Source: Desulfovibrionales bacterium GWA2_65_9 (GTDB lineage: Bacteria > Desulfobacterota > Desulfovibrionia > Desulfovibrionales > Desulfovibrionaceae). From it: DNA of 6,951 nucleotides. Positions 6,215-6,951 of this stretch are shown in pieces. Under the pieces are notes generated by a model that saw nothing but the letters and a program-made list of their open reading frames with translations, did not search any database and was not told the DNA's origin. Each line of letters opens with the position of its first letter. Positions within the stretch are counted from its first letter, which is position 1. A program made the position numbers and the translations under genes. The stretch spans positions 3,310 through 10,260 of the forward strand of contig MGTN01000167.1 of NCBI GenBank assembly GCA_001799475.1, given 5' to 3'.

Positions 6215-6655
6215 GTCCTGCGCCCTGCGTCTATGCCCTGCTCTGTGCGAAGGGGCGGCTGGAAACGCTGGCTGCTGGCAGCTGTGCCTGAAGCTTCCCG
6301 GCTGCCTTCCAGGGGCTGGCCTTCCAATGTATGGCCTTCTTGGCGTCTGAGCTTCCGGCGTTTGCCCTTCCAATTGCCCGCCGCCCCAGCGATCCCAGCT
6401 TCCAGGAACCCGGCCTCGAGTAAACCGTTCCCCCCAGAATACGCCCCCCTCAGCGAACGCCCTGAACAGGTCGGTCGCCAGCCCACCGCGATTCCTTTGC
6501 ACGTCTGCGCGCCCCTCAGGGCCAGCGCGCCGCGTGGAGGCAACACCGCGATCGCCTCCCGGCTGATTGCCTGACGTTGGTGTAACGCTGCCCCGCGCTG
6601 TTGGAGGGCAGCATGTGCTGCGCAAAACACTGCCGGCGGCGCGTTCCGGGCGCGC
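6215..6655. other. Spacer between two convergent terminators, no convincing gene
   Basis: About 440 bases lie between the qrc terminator and a minus-strand terminator. Open frames cross it on both strands (for example 6233-6574 on +). Their products are Pro/Arg/Ser-rich with no recognisable domain, and no good ribosome site was seen. As the flanking genes converge, no promoter is needed here. A loose CTTCC-periodic repeat (6294-6403) and a small palindrome (GCAGCA-TG-TGCTGC, 6608-6621) are the only structure I can see. Confidence 0.6.
6294..6403. repeat. Degenerate repeat with 15-base periodicity (CTTCC / GGAAG)
   Basis: CTTCC occurs at 6294, 6306, 6321, 6352, 6367 and 6399, with a CTTCT variant at 6336. 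The spacings are 12, 15, 15, 16, 15 and 32 bases. Read on the minus strand this gives GGAAG roughly every 15 bases, and one frame shows leftover Leu-Glu-Gly/Ala pentads. Units are poorly conserved outside the core. It could be a decayed coding repeat, a structured RNA end or chance. Confidence 0.35.
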
Positions 6656-6695
6656 AAAAAGAGCGCGGCCACCAGCTTTTGTGCCAGTGGCCGCG
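6656..6695 (-). terminator. Rho-independent terminator for the minus-strand gene at the right edge
   Basis: On the minus strand CGCGGCCAC (6695-6687) pairs perfectly with GTGGCCGCG (6672-6664) over a 14-base loop, and CTCTTTTT follows (6663-6656). It lies 47 bases past the stop of the minus-strand coding region at 6743, so its position and direction both support that gene. Confidence 0.85.
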
Positions 6696-6742
6696 TCAAG
6701 GTGCGGTGCGTCTCTCTTTGTCGGGGCTTAAACGCCGGGCGA

Positions 6743-6951
6743 CTAAACGTCCGTATCGTCCTTCGTATCGTCCGTCGCGCCGGATTTTGGGCCGTCCTTT
6801 GGACCGTTCTTGTCCCCGCCCTGGTCCTTGCGGTCCTTCATGACCACATCGCGCAGCTCTTGCGCCATGTTGGTCTGGTCGGCGATGTGGGAAGGCCGCA
6901 ATCTGCGCATGCGCTCGCGGATGTTGTGGCGGGCTTGCGCGGCGCCCAGCA
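6743..6951 (-). CDS. Unidentified protein, C-terminal 68 residues only (5' end beyond the window)
   Basis: The minus-strand frame is open from the right edge to TAG (complement of 6743-6745). The visible end starts LGAAQARHNIRERMRRLR, a basic and probably helical part, continues through PSHIADQTNMAQELRDVVMK, and finishes in a low-complexity Gly/Lys/Asp/Thr tail rich in GPKDGPKSG and TDD units. A 12-base near-perfect tandem (6752-6763 and 6764-6775, 11 of 12 identical) encodes part of the tail. I do not recognise the family from this fragment and assign no function. Support for a real gene comes from the G/C-rich third codon positions, the composition change from helical to hydrophilic tail, and a well-placed minus-strand terminator. 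It converges on the qrc operon. Confidence 0.75.
   Translation of the reverse strand, partial: LGAAQARHNIRERMRRLRPSHIADQTNMAQELRDVVMKDRKDQGGDKNGPKDGPKSGATDDTKDDTDV

Noticed and set aside
6233..6574. 113-codon plus-strand open frame in the spacer after the qrc terminator
   Set aside because: No ribosome site, Pro/Arg/Ser-rich product with no domain, and the repeat region lies inside it. It looks like a chance frame in GC-rich DNA.
6608..6628. Palindrome GCAGCA-TG-TGCTGC and a nearby TGTT/CACA half-site pair, considered as a CRP/FNR- or Rex-type operator
   Set aside because: It matches neither consensus well and lies between two convergent genes, where no promoter is expected.
4099..6699. 866-codon open frame on the minus strand opposite qrcC, qrcD and the spacer
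   Set aside because: It lies antisense to two clearly conserved genes, its product is Gln/His/Asp/Gly-rich with no recognisable domain, and it runs through both terminators. It is explained by strong G/C third-position bias in the true genes.
6601..6843. 80-codon plus-strand open frame at the right end
   Set aside because: It overlaps the minus-strand terminator and the minus-strand coding region, and its product is Arg/Pro-rich with no features.
1..6951. CRISPR arrays, tRNA or rRNA genes, insertion sequences
   Set aside because: No regularly spaced identical repeats, no cloverleaf or rRNA-like stretch, and no transposase-like frame or terminal inverted repeats were seen on reading both strands.

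Overview
The window most likely comes from a high-GC sulfate-reducing deltaproteobacterium of the Desulfovibrio group (Desulfovibrionales). The main evidence is a complete four-gene cluster whose products match the Qrc (quinone reductase complex) subunits known from Desulfovibrio: a membrane-anchored multiheme cytochrome c, a Tat-targeted molybdopterin-oxidoreductase-like protein, a 16-cysteine ferredoxin-like protein and an NrfD/PsrC-type membrane protein. The assignment rests on recognising motifs and gene order; no database search was run.

Layout, left to right. Positions 2-1390 (+) hold the bulk of a bifunctional mannose-1-phosphate guanylyltransferase / mannose-6-phosphate isomerase (manC type), cut by the left edge. 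A 69-base gap carries a good sigma70-like promoter with a perfect TTGACA. Then come qrcA (1460-2044), qrcB (2061-4118), qrcC (4132-4920) and qrcD (4930-6159), all on + and separated by only 16, 13 and 9 bases, so almost certainly one transcript. A strong GC-rich hairpin followed by seven T (6184-6214) ends this operon. About 440 bases without a convincing gene follow, containing a loose 15-base-periodic repeat. A second intrinsic terminator, oriented for the minus strand (6656-6695), and the 3' end of an unidentified minus-strand gene (6743 to the right edge) close the window.

How the genes work together. From what is known of the family, Qrc takes electrons that periplasmic hydrogenases and formate dehydrogenases pass to the type I cytochrome c3 pool, receives them on the QrcA hemes, passes them through Fe-S clusters of QrcB/QrcC and reduces menaquinone at QrcD. 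The menaquinol then feeds the membrane complexes that drive sulfate reduction. The manC product belongs to a different pathway (GDP-mannose for surface polysaccharide) and has its own stop before the qrc promoter.

I found no undescribed system. The points most worth a second look are the heme count of QrcA (five CxxCH motifs and exactly ten histidines), the shifted cysteine set in QrcB, the uncertain qrcA start, and the repeat-bearing spacer between the two convergent terminators.
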